From: Klebsormidium nitens
Lineage: Eukaryota > Streptophyta > Klebsormidiophyceae > Klebsormidiales > Klebsormidiaceae
Direction: 5' to 3'
NCBI GenBank assembly: GCA_000708835.1
Contig: DF237263.1
Span: forward strand, 1 to 64,000
DNA length: 64,000 nt
Part shown: positions 1 to 11,139 of the stretch, piece by piece
How positions within the stretch are numbered: position 1 is the first letter of the stretch
How the letters are laid out: each line of letters opens with the position of its first letter
The notes under the pieces: model-generated
The model's input: the letters and a program-made list of their open reading frames with translations, nothing else
What the model was told of the DNA's origin: nothing
The model's database searches: none
Position numbers and translations under genes: made by a program

Positions 1-977
1 AGGATGCATGCCAACAGAATGGTTATGGCGGCAAAAAGAGCTACATACCTGCTACTAGGCTGAGCCGTGAAGACCCCCTGCGTCAAGAGCTGCTTGCAAG
101 CAAGAGCGCCAGTTGAGCGCCTTCCTCTCAAGAGTCCAAACTTGGGAATGTGACGCCCCTGCATACCGCATCCTACATGTTCTGAGTCTTGAGTCTTGAC
201 ACGAATTACGATCAACCGGCCGTCGCACCTGATCGAGCATATGGCTGCGAGCTTTGAGAACGCGAGGAGTCCCGGTCACCCGGTGTCGCATTGACTGGCT
301 CCATTTGAAATCTTGATCATCGTTAAATTAACGGTTAATATGCGGAGTTGTGTAGTGATCTATTTCTCTAGGTATTTCAAACCATCTTCTTGAAACATCT
401 CTAGAATTTCGTCGCATGTGTACACGCGAAGTTAACATGTTGAAGCGGGCTAGTGGGTGGCCGGCTTTCCGGTTTCTCTCGCGACTTGCTCATATGCCGC
501 TCGTGTGAGTAAGTTTGTCTCGTGCTATATCAAATCGAGGTCGCATGCAACGCCACCGTGCATCATTGTATGTACGCAATTAAGAAGATGCCACACGCCA
601 CGTTCATTGAGCACCGGACATCGAGATGACCTTTTGTGACGTAAGTTGCACAACTGAGACGTCGCCAAATTCCGCTTGGCGTTACCTCCTCATAACTCAG
701 AGGCAAGGCAACGCCAGGAGATTTGAATCATCCGATGATCTAAATCACGATCCCCCCTTTGTAAATGCGCATGATGTGATTCCTTATGGAAGATGTTAAA
801 TGTAGCATATAGCTCCAGACTGAACACTCAAGCTGTAGAAGAAGCGGCCCTTTTCATTACAACATGTTTGTTCACGTATCCCCTTCGGATTGCGCTCACA
901 ATCCAGCCTAGCGGCTGCAGATCTATCCCCTCAGAACTAGGTCTTCCGATGTCTGGTGCTACTTGTAGGTTGGCAAG
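1..977. other. Intergenic, no gene recognised
   Basis: Only short reading frames with no protein-like composition are present. It lies downstream of the 3' end of the Tim44-like gene, so part of it should be that gene's 3' UTR and terminator. I see no repeat, RNA gene or conserved motif here. Confidence 0.5.
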
Positions 978-3727
978 CTAGATGTTGACGATGTACCACG
1001 GCGACTCGAGTTCGTCCATGGGAACCTTATCAAACCGCGGCAACTGGCGTACGAACTTCAACACGTGACCTCGTTTATCGATGCATGAGCTGAGCAACTT
1101 TCCTTCTGGACCTCGCATCCTGTAATTTTCTGTGCTGTCGAAACGAACCGAAACTGCTAACCATTTGTTGGCATCATACCCTTCTACAGGAGGAACGCCG
1201 TCGCAAAAGGGGGGACTCTGCGGGAGATTGATAGGGATTCGTCAAACAATGAAAGAAGCAGGCCATCCAAATCAGAAACAGGCTTGGCAGAATCTATTCG
1301 AAGACCCCCATCTCCTTTTCAAATAGGGAGGGGCGTCGTTCGTCCCTGTTGTAAATGCTGTAATGAACCGGTTAACCGTCTATGTAAACCAAGGAACGTA
1401 CCCGCATGTAGATGTCCATCTCGGTGACTTGAACGCCTTGGAGATCCTCCAAGGTACACTCCATGACTTTCCCCTGCTCCTTGAATTCGTCCCATACGTC
1501 CTGCGAAGCAGCGTGTGATGAAAAGTGACGCAGATTATCGCTTACGAGAGTCCGTGTCATTGATACTGACTTTGCAAATGCTTTGCAAGGAGGCGGGCAA
1601 TCGTACAAGGATTGGGTAAGTATTCGTACAGAATGCCAGGCCTGCTGATCAGCCAGGGGGGGGGGTCCCAAAAAATCTGGCCAGTCAGGCAGGGTCGAAA
1701 TACTAGCTAAGCTTTAGAAGTTTGTTGAAGTCAACAACGACGAGAGAAGAGGTTGACCAGAAACAGCAATATTCTCGCTTCGCACAACATGTTATAAAGT
1801 TGTGATTGTGACTGCTATTGTGAGGAGGGGAAGCGCACCTGAAGATGCTTCAGCAGCGTTGGTGACACCATATTCCGCAGAGTCTGGAAGTCGCCCTTTG
1901 GATAATACTCCATGACTGCACCAAGGGGGCTGTCGAGTCGGGCCTTAACTTTTCCCACGAAAACTTTAAGAGAGCCTGCACCAGCCCGTCTTGGCCCTCC
2001 AATCTTTTTCGAAGAAACAACTGATTGATGTAACGAACGACTGGGAGCATATGATCGTGGAAAAGCAACATATTGCAAAATTTTGAGGAAACCAGTAAAG
2101 GCAGTCAGATCAACGACCAGCATCTGATTAGCCATGAACAGGATTGTTCCACCTCGTTGTCCTGTTGCCCTACCTTCTACTTCGTTCGGGGACAATTCAG
2201 ATGTCTGTTGACCGCACTTTTTGAATTGACTCCCTCAAATTCTTACTGTTGCTAACGGGATGCGCAACGTATCTATGACGGGTTTTTTTTTAAGGTGAAA
2301 GAACTTTGAGGCTGTGCCCTCCTGTCAGAGTTAGAAACAGCTTGCTTCTTAATTTACCAGTTCCAAGCATACGCGCAGAAGAGAGGGTAATCATAAATCC
2401 TCACATGCTCTGAACGCCACTTCCGCCCCTCGCTTGAAGTCGTCCAGGTCGAAGCCCCTCTCTATTCCGCGTTTCAGGGCCATCATTGTGAGTGCAACCT
2501 GTTCAACACATGCAGATTGACCTCAGCTGCAGGCAAGGTCTGCTGACAGAGGCTGACTAGTAAGCCCTGGAGCACAGGCACGTTGAAGAACTCACAACAG
2601 TACCAGAGCATTAAGATGAAAAACTTATGATTGCACCACCACACTCCGTTGCTTCCACAAGCTCTCACATTCTGCGCCAATCCAGCACTCCTATGCTCAC
2701 CACTATCTCATCGTTCTATGACAAAACTATCTTTGACAGCACCGCAGAAGCACAGAGTGATCATCGGATGAATGTTTCTTGATGCCCTGATTTAGATCTG
2801 TGCCAACGCGGTTGGATTTTGACCGCTTCTACTTTCTCTCGATTGCCAGTTCCATTCAATCTTGAAATTACTCACCCTGGCCTCCGCAAAGAGGTCCGCC
2901 ACATAGGACAGGATGTTCGGTTCGGGCCTCGTCAGCACTTCCGTTGCCTCCGCCTCCTCCCCCTCATTTGGAGGCCGCCCTCCTCCAGAGCTCCCATCCG
3001 CTTCCTTCTTTAGACCCTTTTCGCTTGTCCCAACTTGAGAAGCGCCAGCATCCGGCTGCTGCTCCTTTGAACTGCTCCCTGATGCTACCGAAGCACCGAT
3101 CGCCTGGTCCCCGGGACCTTCCTTCACTTCCGCTTCTTCCCTCTTTGCGCTCAGTGATCCAATCGCACTCTCAGAAACAGAACCTGAAGTTGACGTTGCA
3201 TCTGCGGCCAGATCAGCTGCCTCTGCGCCCCGTGTCTCGCTCGCCTCCTCAGCACCCTTGGAATCTGCAGAGCTGTGCTCTGCCGTCTGAGGTGCATCTC
3301 CACTTAGAGCACCACCAGTCGAACTCTCTGCTTGGACCGCTTCAAGGGGTTGAGTGGCAGCAGCGTCGCCACGCAGAGCATCTGATCCACCACCAGCGCC
3401 GCCTCTTTCGTCCACTGAACCGCTGGTGCTGCCTGAAAAGTTCCTCTGAACCACAGCGCCGCTTCTTGGCGGCGCTTCTGCAAATCCAAACCTGCCCTCC
3501 TGGTGAACCACCTGCGGCGCTGATGTGAAGAAAACCTTTGGCAACTGAGCGGCCTCACACGAGTGAGTGGAAAGTGGCCATCTCAAGGGCGCACCACTGT
3601 CGGACACACCTCCAAAACTTTCTGCAATGACTGGCACCTGTGTCCCTTTCCACCACGCGGCATCGAGCAGCTTTCCCTGCCTGCCAATGCTTTGAAAGAT
3701 GCGCCGTGCTGGCGGCATTGATGCCAT
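978..3727 (-). CDS. Tim44-like mitochondrial protein, 5 exons
   Basis: Exons (minus strand order): 3727-2876, 2498-2405, 1975-1839, 1500-1402, 1217-978. All phases agree, giving about 473 residues. The C-terminal half reads as a Tim44-like domain: GFDLDDFKRGAEVAFRAC, then a segment with GDFQTLRNMVSPTLLKHL, an acidic strand segment, WLAVSVRFDSTENYRMRGPEG, and a terminal ESPWYIVNI. In Tim44 this fold helps tether the import motor (mtHsp70) to the TIM23 channel at the matrix face of the inner membrane; plant Tim44-related proteins have the same fold but less certain roles. The N-terminus is rich in Arg and Ala, like a mitochondrial presequence. Residues ~95-265 are low complexity (Ala, Ser, Glu, Gly) and probably disordered, which is unusual for the family. 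The first Met of the long first exon is used as start. Exon 3 begins by completing a split Cys codon. A mitoribosome MBA1/mL45-type protein with the same fold cannot be excluded. Confidence 0.8.
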
Positions 3728-4462
3728 GCGCCGATCACTTGTTCCCGCCTTCCTCCACCAATCTTTGCAGAAATGGAAGGCCGCACTTGCGCTGAGTCTA
3801 CCAGTGCCACATTCAAAGACCCTGCACTAGAGATCTTTCCTTCCCAATAAGTGCTCCCAGCCAAAAGAACGGTCCAAGCAGGGCGAAGGACAACCAGCAC
3901 TGGCAGCCAGCTGCGCTCTAGCCTCTAGCTAGACTTGTCGTTCTGCCAAAGATCATCTGCGAGTTCCCTTCAGGCGCTGGCTTTCAGCTACCCAAATTGC
4001 GTCGGGCCGTTCAAAACTTGGACATATTCTCGTCAGCTTCTGTAAGAATTTGATTTATGAAGTCTCGGTCGCAAAGGCTGTCTCCGATAAACTTGAAGTA
4101 TTTATGGTGAAATCTTGCTTCGAATGTACTATATAAGGGGCTGTACATCCGGCATACCTTAGCTTGTCGGTTGTGCGAGTTCCACGAAGAATTTAGGAGG
4201 CTGCATTGCGGCTTGAGCAGCCGTCCGACTCTCAACTGTGTCGGAGGAGGAGAGAGGTCCTGTCTGGGTCCAGTGGCAGCTAGCGAAAGCGCCACATTTT
4301 GGCATACCTGTCCATCTTTGGGAGCACTGTACAGGCCAATGCCTCTCTCTCGCAATCAGCAGCAACGAAGTCGCTGACCCCGAATCCTGGTGGTAAGCGA
4401 TTCAGGGCGTGCGCTGGCGCTCCACCAATTACGAGGGTTGCAACCTTATCAAGTTCTCTGCA
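3728..4462. promoter_or_regulatory. Divergent upstream region
   Basis: These 735 bases separate the start codons of two head-to-head genes (Tim44-like on minus, UVR/SnoaL on plus), so both promoters and 5' UTRs must lie here unless there are untranslated upstream exons. A TATA-like string, CTATATAAGG, lies at 4129-4138 on the plus strand, about 325 bases before the plus-strand start codon. Nothing else is distinctive. The assignment rests on gene layout plus one motif. Confidence 0.4.
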
Positions 4463-7400
4463 ATGGCATTGAAGAGTGCGAGCCGTCTGTCCTCATTCAC
4501 AGAGCCGCAACTTCTCTCCCAGTCACGCCCCCAAACAGCTAATTGCGGTGAGCGGAATGGCTGTGGGATTCAGCTGAATGCAAGAGAACTCCGGCCACAA
4601 TCGGTAAACCATTTGCGCAACCATGTATCACAGAAAGCAGAGTTGGTAAGATCTAGGAAAGAGAGAAGACGGCAGAACAACGTGTGCTGCTGCGCTGGCT
4701 TGCAGCCAGACATGCCCGGGCCGTCACGGGAGGCAAGAAATCTAGAAGCAGAGGATGTGAGTGGTACTCACCTTTGTGCTGGTCACATTGCAGTCCCCTT
4801 CTATTTGACCCTAACAGCAAAGCGTCAAGACTGGAAGGAGAAGAGCCTGCAAAAACCTTTTGTTTCAGGCATACCTGTATCCGCCAGCGTAATGAACAAC
4901 GAAGTTGTGCAGAAGCAAGACCTGCTTTGAGTTATGCAGCTTTTTCGGCCACCCTGCAAGGACTCCAGTTTATGATTTGCGTGTTCCGGATCCTTTTCAG
5001 GAACATTTGTACATTTGAGCGGGTAAGACGGCTTGCAATTGCAAGTCCAGCTCATTCATCGAGTTTACCCCTTGGGCCAATGTTTCGCCAGCTGTGTACA
5101 GGCCAGAATCAAGAAGGATTTCGGTTTCGGTTCTGATCCGTTGGCTTCTAAGCAGGACATGCTTTTGGCGCTGCCCACCGAGCTCTTGCTGTAACTTGCT
5201 GAACAATTCAAGCAGACATTCAATACGACTCCGACGAAGTAGGAGTCGTAGGACATGAACTTCATTAGTAGAAACTGAACTTTCGAGAATTTAGGAGGAG
5301 GGTGGCAGTCTTTCCTGGTGTGACATTTGGCCAATCATTGTCACGTAGAATAAGTACAACTCAGTTCAGTAGACTTGATATACTCTCCTTGTTTTGCAGG
5401 CTGAAAGCCTGTCATTGCAGATTGAAAGATTGGAACGAGAACGGGATTATGCCATTGAGAACGAAGACTATGCAACAGCGGCGCGGTTGAGGGATCAACT
5501 CAAGTGAGGCAAAAAAATGACGCTCCACTTTTATACTGAAACCTCAATACCCTTCACAAGTTCTTCCCCAAAAATCACATATTGTTTCAGCTTCAATGTA
5601 CTGGTGTCTCTGTCTAAGGGGCATAGTAGCGTCTCCGTATACTGAGCGCTTTTTAGAACTTTGACAGTTGGCCTGACGAGAGCCCAAGGCGGCTGTAAGT
5701 CCTGTTGGTGCTTATCTGAAGCCACACACCTGGGGTCATTTGTTTCTCAAACATAAGAAGAGCCGATTTGGCGCAGGGACCATTTGATTGCCCTTCAAAT
5801 AGATAATGTCATGCTCACTTGTCTTTGGGACTTTCCATGAAGGGCATGCGATGGTGTGCAATATTGGTAAATTTCTTGGTTCAATAGTTTCCTGTCAGAA
5901 CGGTCTCCCATCAGAAAAGAATGACAAGAATGTGGATTCCAATTGGTATGAAGAGTCAGTCTTCCAATGATATCAGGAGGGATTAATACCAGGAGCCTCT
6001 ATGACATCTGTGAAAGGCGTGCAAAAGGAGCACACGTTATGTAACTGCCGACAAAAGATGCAAGATCATTATCCAAATGACCAAGAAGTGGTTACGCGGA
6101 GAGCAAGGAAGCGATGATCAATTTTACTCCCTCGTGCAGCTCATGAGAATCCAGCCCAGTGTTTGCAGTTATCCTCTCTATCACTTTGACACAACTTGGT
6201 CAAGACGAAATCGAGCACCTCACAGACGATACACATTTCAGGAATACACGAGAAAGCCGTAACTGTGCGTGGTGTCTTGTCGTGCACAGTGACACGACAG
6301 GATCACATGGCCGCTTCGGCAGCTAACAGTTTGAGAAATGTAGGCAACCGTTCCAAGAGACAGAAGGTGCACGTTACAGACGAAGTATTGAAAGTTCACA
6401 GCAAAAGAAAGCCGAAACGAGGCGTGCCTTTTTCTCGTGCAGAGTGATGCAAGAGGACCACGTGGCAGCTGTGGTGGCTGCCAACAAGCTGTTTTACCGG
6501 TGTTTTCAGCAGGGGGACGCTAAGGGGATGGCGCGCATCTGGGCGAAGGGGGACCACATCGGGGTGGTGCATCCGGGGGCCAATCTCATCAGTGGGCGGG
6601 ATGACGTAAGCGCGCCAATTACCTGAAACGTGCAATTTTTCGCTGCGCGGAACCACCTGAAGACCAGTGTATCCGATCGGACGTTTTGGTGGGTCTCTGT
6701 CAGCTCGTTTCGCAAAATGGATTGGGAGGTGATGATTACGGTCAGTGCCTTAACCGCAGAAAGGGCACTTTCTGACGGACATTTGAAGTGGTCGGGGGCG
6801 CCTGTTGGTCGAACTTTCTGCAACAACGAGCCTCGGGGTTACGGTGTCAGTTTGATCTTAACAATCCGTGCAAGGGTCCGTTCTGGCCTTCACAGAGACC
6901 GACAAAAGGAGCAGTGCTTACAGCCTTTTTCAGAGAGATGCCAAGGGTCGTTGTCCCCGCTTTGATTGACACCGTTCACCGAGAACCGGTTTGGCACACC
7001 TGCGGTGCAGAAGGAAGAGGCTTCGAGTCCCTCGAATTCTTTTTGCTCACCACCCGTCTGCACCATAGCTTTCCTTACGAATCTCAGCACACTGATATGA
7101 AGAAGACAGGTTCCGCTTATATCGCTGCTCCCTTCAATTCCTCTCTTCGTAGGGTAGGGTCCTCTACCTGACAGGGTCGACCGGACCGAGTTCTTCGTTC
7201 TTTTGCTCTCCTTCTGTTTTGCTCGTTCCGATTGTTTATTCTTTCCTTTCGTCAATTTTCAGCCGCATTTCTCGGGGTCTGCCATGCGTCCAGACTCTGC
7301 CTGTTGTAAGAAGCAAGGACTCATGAGGGCGGCGATCTTGCCACGTCGAGGGGATCTTCCACCGCAATCGAAAGCTTATGTCTTATGACAAGATACGCTA

Positions 7401-8211
7401 TGCCTGTTTGGTGCAGGTTATGGCCAGCTGGGACCTCATACTCGAGAGCTTTCGGACGGTGCGGGTAGTCATCGACCTGGAAAACATCCAGGTGCACGTA
7501 AATGGGCGGACGGCCCTCGTAAACTGCATCGAAGTCATGAGCGGGGATCGAGTGGGGGGCCGGTAAGTCTTTATCTGCGTGCGCCTTTTTATTAGATTTT
7601 GGTGATGGATCTTCCTTCAGAATAAGAATAAGGGGCCGATTTGTGTCGATTCCAGGCCACCAGGCCTTTGGTGACGAGTCTATGAGCGCCACAGCACTGT
7701 CTTTAGTCGTAGCTGCGTTCTGCCTGTCGGCTGCAAAGGTCTTTTGCTTTTTGTCAGAGTCGGACTGGACGACTTGCACATTGCACGCACTGATTGATAG
7801 CAAAGGTCGAACGAGGTCTTTAGAACTCGTGGTTCCAAGCATTCGTGAGTCCCCGTGAGTCCCCACTTCATGCAAGGTCGAAGCAACTTGTGTCAGCGCT
7901 GAGATTTGCGGTAGTCAACTGCTTTGTCTTTAAGTAGAGCTGAGGTAATACCGGCTTCACGCGATGTCATTGCAGCTCCCATTAGCGGCGAAGAAGGCTT
8001 TTATCTGGATGTAATCTGTGGTGTATAATCTGCACGACCTGGACGAGTTGGCCCTCGACACTTCTCTCTCTTGACCGACTACTTGATTTCAGCAATTCAA
8101 CGCGCTTTTATGTTTTCATGCAGAGTTGTGGCTACGAACCTCTTCGAGTGGCACGACGGCCGATGGTTGATGATTCTCCATCACGGTTCCGGAGCAGCTA
8201 TCAGCTTCTGA
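4463..8211 (+). CDS. UVR-motif plus SnoaL-like (NTF2 fold) protein, plastid-type N-terminus
   Basis: Exons: 4463-4756, 5400-5503, 6443-6605, 7417-7562, 8124-8211; phases agree, about 264 residues. Residues 1-98 are rich in Ser, Arg and Gln with few acidic residues, as in a chloroplast transit peptide. Residues ~99-133 form a UVR motif (ERERDYAIENEDYATAARLR), the helical hairpin first known from UvrB/UvrC and common in plastid regulatory proteins. Residues ~134-264 are a SnoaL/NTF2-like domain: AANKLFYRCFQQGDAKGMA, the loop HPGANLISGRDDVMASW, a strand around CIEVMSGDRVGGR, and a C-terminal WHDGRWLMILHHGSG. Such domains form cone-shaped folds that bind small ligands or dimerise. The fusion resembles plant NTF2-family plastid proteins of unknown function. 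The start is the Met opening the transit-like segment; an earlier exon is possible. The biochemical role is not known to me. Confidence 0.8.
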
Positions 8212-9268
8212 TGTCTAGCGTGCCGACTTCTTACGTCCTTGCCGTGCGAGTTGCGAATACTACGTTTCAAAAAGGTCGATACAACCAAAAGACCTGGGCT
8301 TCAAAGAAGCTGTATTGAACGAACTCCTTTCTGACAGTTCAAGGTCATCCTGCGCTGGAAAAAAGACATGTAACGATCAAGTTTATTGGTGTGAAGCAGG
8401 GTTTGGCGTCGTGCTTATCGTAGTGCTGGCACTCACACGGGAAAGTCACAGTAACGAGACGCGACGTCGGCCAGGACAAAGCAGAACCTTGTGCAGAATT
8501 GCGATTGTAGTGCTGGCCGGACGCGCCGGCAACCGCCGTAAAAAGCGCTCGATCGATGAAGCGTCCTCTTTTGACAAAAATGGTGTCCAGCACCTCCAAG
8601 ATCTACTGCGAGCGCCGCAGGCTGTGCCGTCGTTACCGCCGCAACTTTCTCAATTTGAATTCACACCGTCCGACAAGCCGCAGCAGCGGCTTCACCTGAT
8701 TCCCCACAAACTTATGCCCGTGACGATACCTGAGATGTGGTTTGGTGCCGCCTCTATTAGGCAAGGCATGACGGCGGCATGCACACGGTGTGCATATGGC
8801 TTCACATACGATGTTCATAAAATCAAAGTTGTGCGCTTATACGTTGAGTCATTGTCATTGAGCTTGCCCGTTTCTTTTCAATTCAATCACGTACAGATCG
8901 AAGCAATATGCAATTAATGTGAGACGGTTCCTTGCAAGGAATCCGAAAGATGGATGATTTTACGGTACTAATTGATATATGCTTGGTATAAGTTCGATCA
9001 GTTGGTAGCGACGCTTAAGCGGCGGCACATATAAAGCACTCAGCGGTTAGCCTGTTCACATGCAGTTACTGAGCTATCTGATCTTTACGTCCAGAGCACC
9101 GTCCCGAGCGCCGGCGGTGCAACCGTCAGACGTCAACGGGGTCTAAGAAATTGGAGGTTAGTACGTCCGCCCTAGCGCTCCAATTGAACCGTTGCTCACA
9201 TTGAGCGCTTCGGGAAATGCAATCCCCGCGCGTACGTGCGGTATCTGTACATAATCAATAATGGACGT
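8212..9268 (+). other. Intergenic, no gene recognised
   Basis: Region 3' of the UVR/SnoaL gene. A 200-codon open frame at 8315-8917 has no recognisable domain, no splice support and a patchy composition, so I do not call it. The 3' UTR of the upstream gene should lie at the start. Nothing else identifiable is seen. Confidence 0.45.
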
Positions 9269-9277
9269 CGATCATTA

Positions 9278-9475
9278 TACCGATAACCCTCGTGTGACCT
9301 AACGGGCGTGTGACCTAAAATACGAGTCAACCGGGCACTTCAAACTAAAAACCTAACCCAGATAAACACTCGCTCCGCACCCCAACCCACCCTAACCACC
9401 ATACCAACCCCACCCGTCCCCCGGGTGCCTATCTTAGGTCACACGGCTCTTAGGTCACACGAGAGTTATCGGAGT
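9278..9475. mobile_element. Small inverted-repeat element A (core-sharing family)
   Basis: A 198 bp non-coding element. Left end ATACCGATAACCCTCGTGTG; the reverse complement of the right end is ACTCCGATAACTCTCGTGTG. Each arm carries the motif GTGTGACCTAA twice in tandem (period about 16). It is flanked by a perfect 9 bp direct repeat TCGATCATT (9269-9277 and 9476-9484), a target-site duplication of the size made by Mutator-like transposases. The inner ~85 bp (from ACTAAAAACCTAACC, through CGCTCCGCAC, to CCACCCGTCC) is shared with elements at 10092-10290 and 36067-36252, whose termini are unrelated. It has no coding capacity, so it is non-autonomous. Confidence 0.8.
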
Positions 9476-9484
9476 TCGATCATT

Positions 9485-10082
9485 GACATGCTGGCAAACC
9501 CGCGTACGGTGAAGACGTGCCCCCTCATGCAGGTTTGACTGAGCCGCTATGAAGCTTCAACATATTTTGATCGGTCCCTAGGAGGGCTTGTAGTTACTTT
9601 GGTTGTGCAGCCGATCTCTAGGCCCTTTATATATTGGTCACTAGTGTTGTTGAGTATCATGCACGTGCGAGCGTGCTTCCAAGTCGCTGATTAGTCCTAC
9701 ATTATTCAGAGTTCTCTGCCGTAACAACACGTGTCGCCGTTCTACCTAGTCGAGCCAATTAACCTCCATAGAGATCGTGCACCCTCCGCGTTCTTGACTG
9801 TTCTCCCATCTGTCATCCACCTTCACAAACCGACCACCTATAATTTAAGCGCGCGCAATAAATATCGATACCCCTCTCTATCTACCTCTCGTGCACAATC
9901 GTGCACCGTTGTCTCTGCAGACGCGTCTCCATTCTCCGAGCTTTCAAAGCGGGCAAGGCGAGAAATTCGACTTTAATTCCTAGAAAAGTACTGATCTCCA
10001 CGGATGTATTGGAAGGACTGGTCCTGATGCGCGGGGCTCAGCATGTGAGGCGGCGGATACTGAACGGGTCTCCCAGCACTGC
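9485..10082. other. Intergenic spacer between two elements
   Basis: A/T-rich spacer between elements A and B. Short frames at 9731-10095 look random. I see no gene or RNA. Confidence 0.4.
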
Positions 10083-10091
10083 AAGAACGAC

Positions 10092-10290
10092 ATAGACCTT
10101 TAGTTTAGGTAGGATAGTTCTATGTAGGAGAAGGGCATGGCCCGGCGAACGGGTGGGGTTAGTTGGAGGGTAGGGTGGGTACACGTGCGGAGCGGGTTTA
10201 TTTGTCGGTTTAGGTTTTTAGTTTTGTTTCACCCGGGGACTGTTACTGAATAACATAGGAGATATCCTACGTCCTAAATCTTGGGAGTAT
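10092..10290. mobile_element. Small inverted-repeat element B (same core, reverse orientation)
   Basis: A 199 bp element carrying the shared core in reverse orientation (the string GTGCGGAGCG at about 10185-10194 is the reverse complement of CGCTCCGCAC in elements A and C). Ends read ATAGACC and, reverse-complemented, ATACTCC. Imperfect inverted arms follow: TTTAGG, TAGGATA and CTATGT occur in both. Flanking direct repeats are AAGAACGAC (10083-10091) and AAGAGCGAC (10291-10299), 8 of 9 identical, consistent with an older 9 bp target-site duplication. Its outer ~50 bp on each side do not match those of A or C. Confidence 0.7.
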
Positions 10291-10299
10291 AAGAGCGAC

Positions 10300-11139
10300 G
10301 GCGGTTGGCTGGTCAGGTCAACTTTTGATGCTGTCACGAACGAGGACGCGAAGACTTAACGCGCAGCAGTTTCAGTACGGCTTGCAAGCGTCGGCCGTGA
10401 CAGAAGAAGCTGTTTCAGCAACAAAGATGATTCGACCCAGTGCACTATCCTAGCTTTCAGGGTCGAGCGGAAACCCCGTCAACCAAAACGGTTTTTGAAG
10501 CAATTCGCAGTCAGAACCGAAGTGTCTCCTCCCCAGCTCTCCCAGTCGAGCGGCAAACCTTCTGAGAAGACAATCAACTTTTATAGCGAGCCGGGTTCAT
10601 CGATTCTGTTCTTCGAAGCAAGACAAAGGGACTTAGAAAAAGGTACCGGTACTTACACAGGGCTGACCGGCTGCCCGAGCACCGGGCTTTGGATCCCCGG
10701 GCTGTGTACCACGTGGGCTACCGACACGTGGGGCTGACGTCGTTTTGGGCTACCTGAAGGATTGAAAGATGACGTCAGTGATGTCGACTGAGTAAGCCGC
10801 GATTAGTTGGAGGAAGTTCCTGGAAGCAGACTTTACATTCAAACAGCAGCGCCGCTCGTGCGCAAGGAAACGGGCGATGCCGTTTGCAGTTTTTCGCCTC
10901 ACAAAAGAATATGTCATTTGCCTCATACCGCCAGAGCCGAGAAAATGCAGGCACTCGCAACTTTGAAGGTAGGTAAAATCGCGATCATCACCACAAAGAA
11001 AAACGCGCTGGACACAGATCTGTTGCCCGCTCCGCTCAAACAAAACTTGAGAAGTCCCAAATTACCCAGTAAAAACGTCCCTGTTCAACAACAGTCGACC
11101 CAACATACAAAATCAAGCGATAGAGTACGCAACGGGCGA
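10300..11139. other. Intergenic, 3' flank of leishmanolysin gene
   Basis: Contains two CACGTG and two TGACGT cores between about 10708 and 10775, but no start codon context nearby makes this a clear promoter; TGACGTCA strings are also frequent inside the neighbouring gene. A weak alternative last exon of the peptidase gene could lie around 10920-10970 on the minus strand. Confidence 0.35.

Noticed and set aside
2944..3528. 194-codon plus-strand frame rich in Pro, Leu and His
   Set aside because: Antisense shadow of the low-complexity first exon of the Tim44-like gene; it has no splice or family support.
8315..8917. 200-codon plus-strand frame
   Set aside because: No domain, no biased codon use like the real exons, and no splice partners.
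10708..10775. Cluster of CACGTG and TGACGT cores as a regulatory module
   Set aside because: It lies between two convergent 3' ends, and TGACGTCA strings also occur inside the neighbouring gene, so promoter function is not supported.
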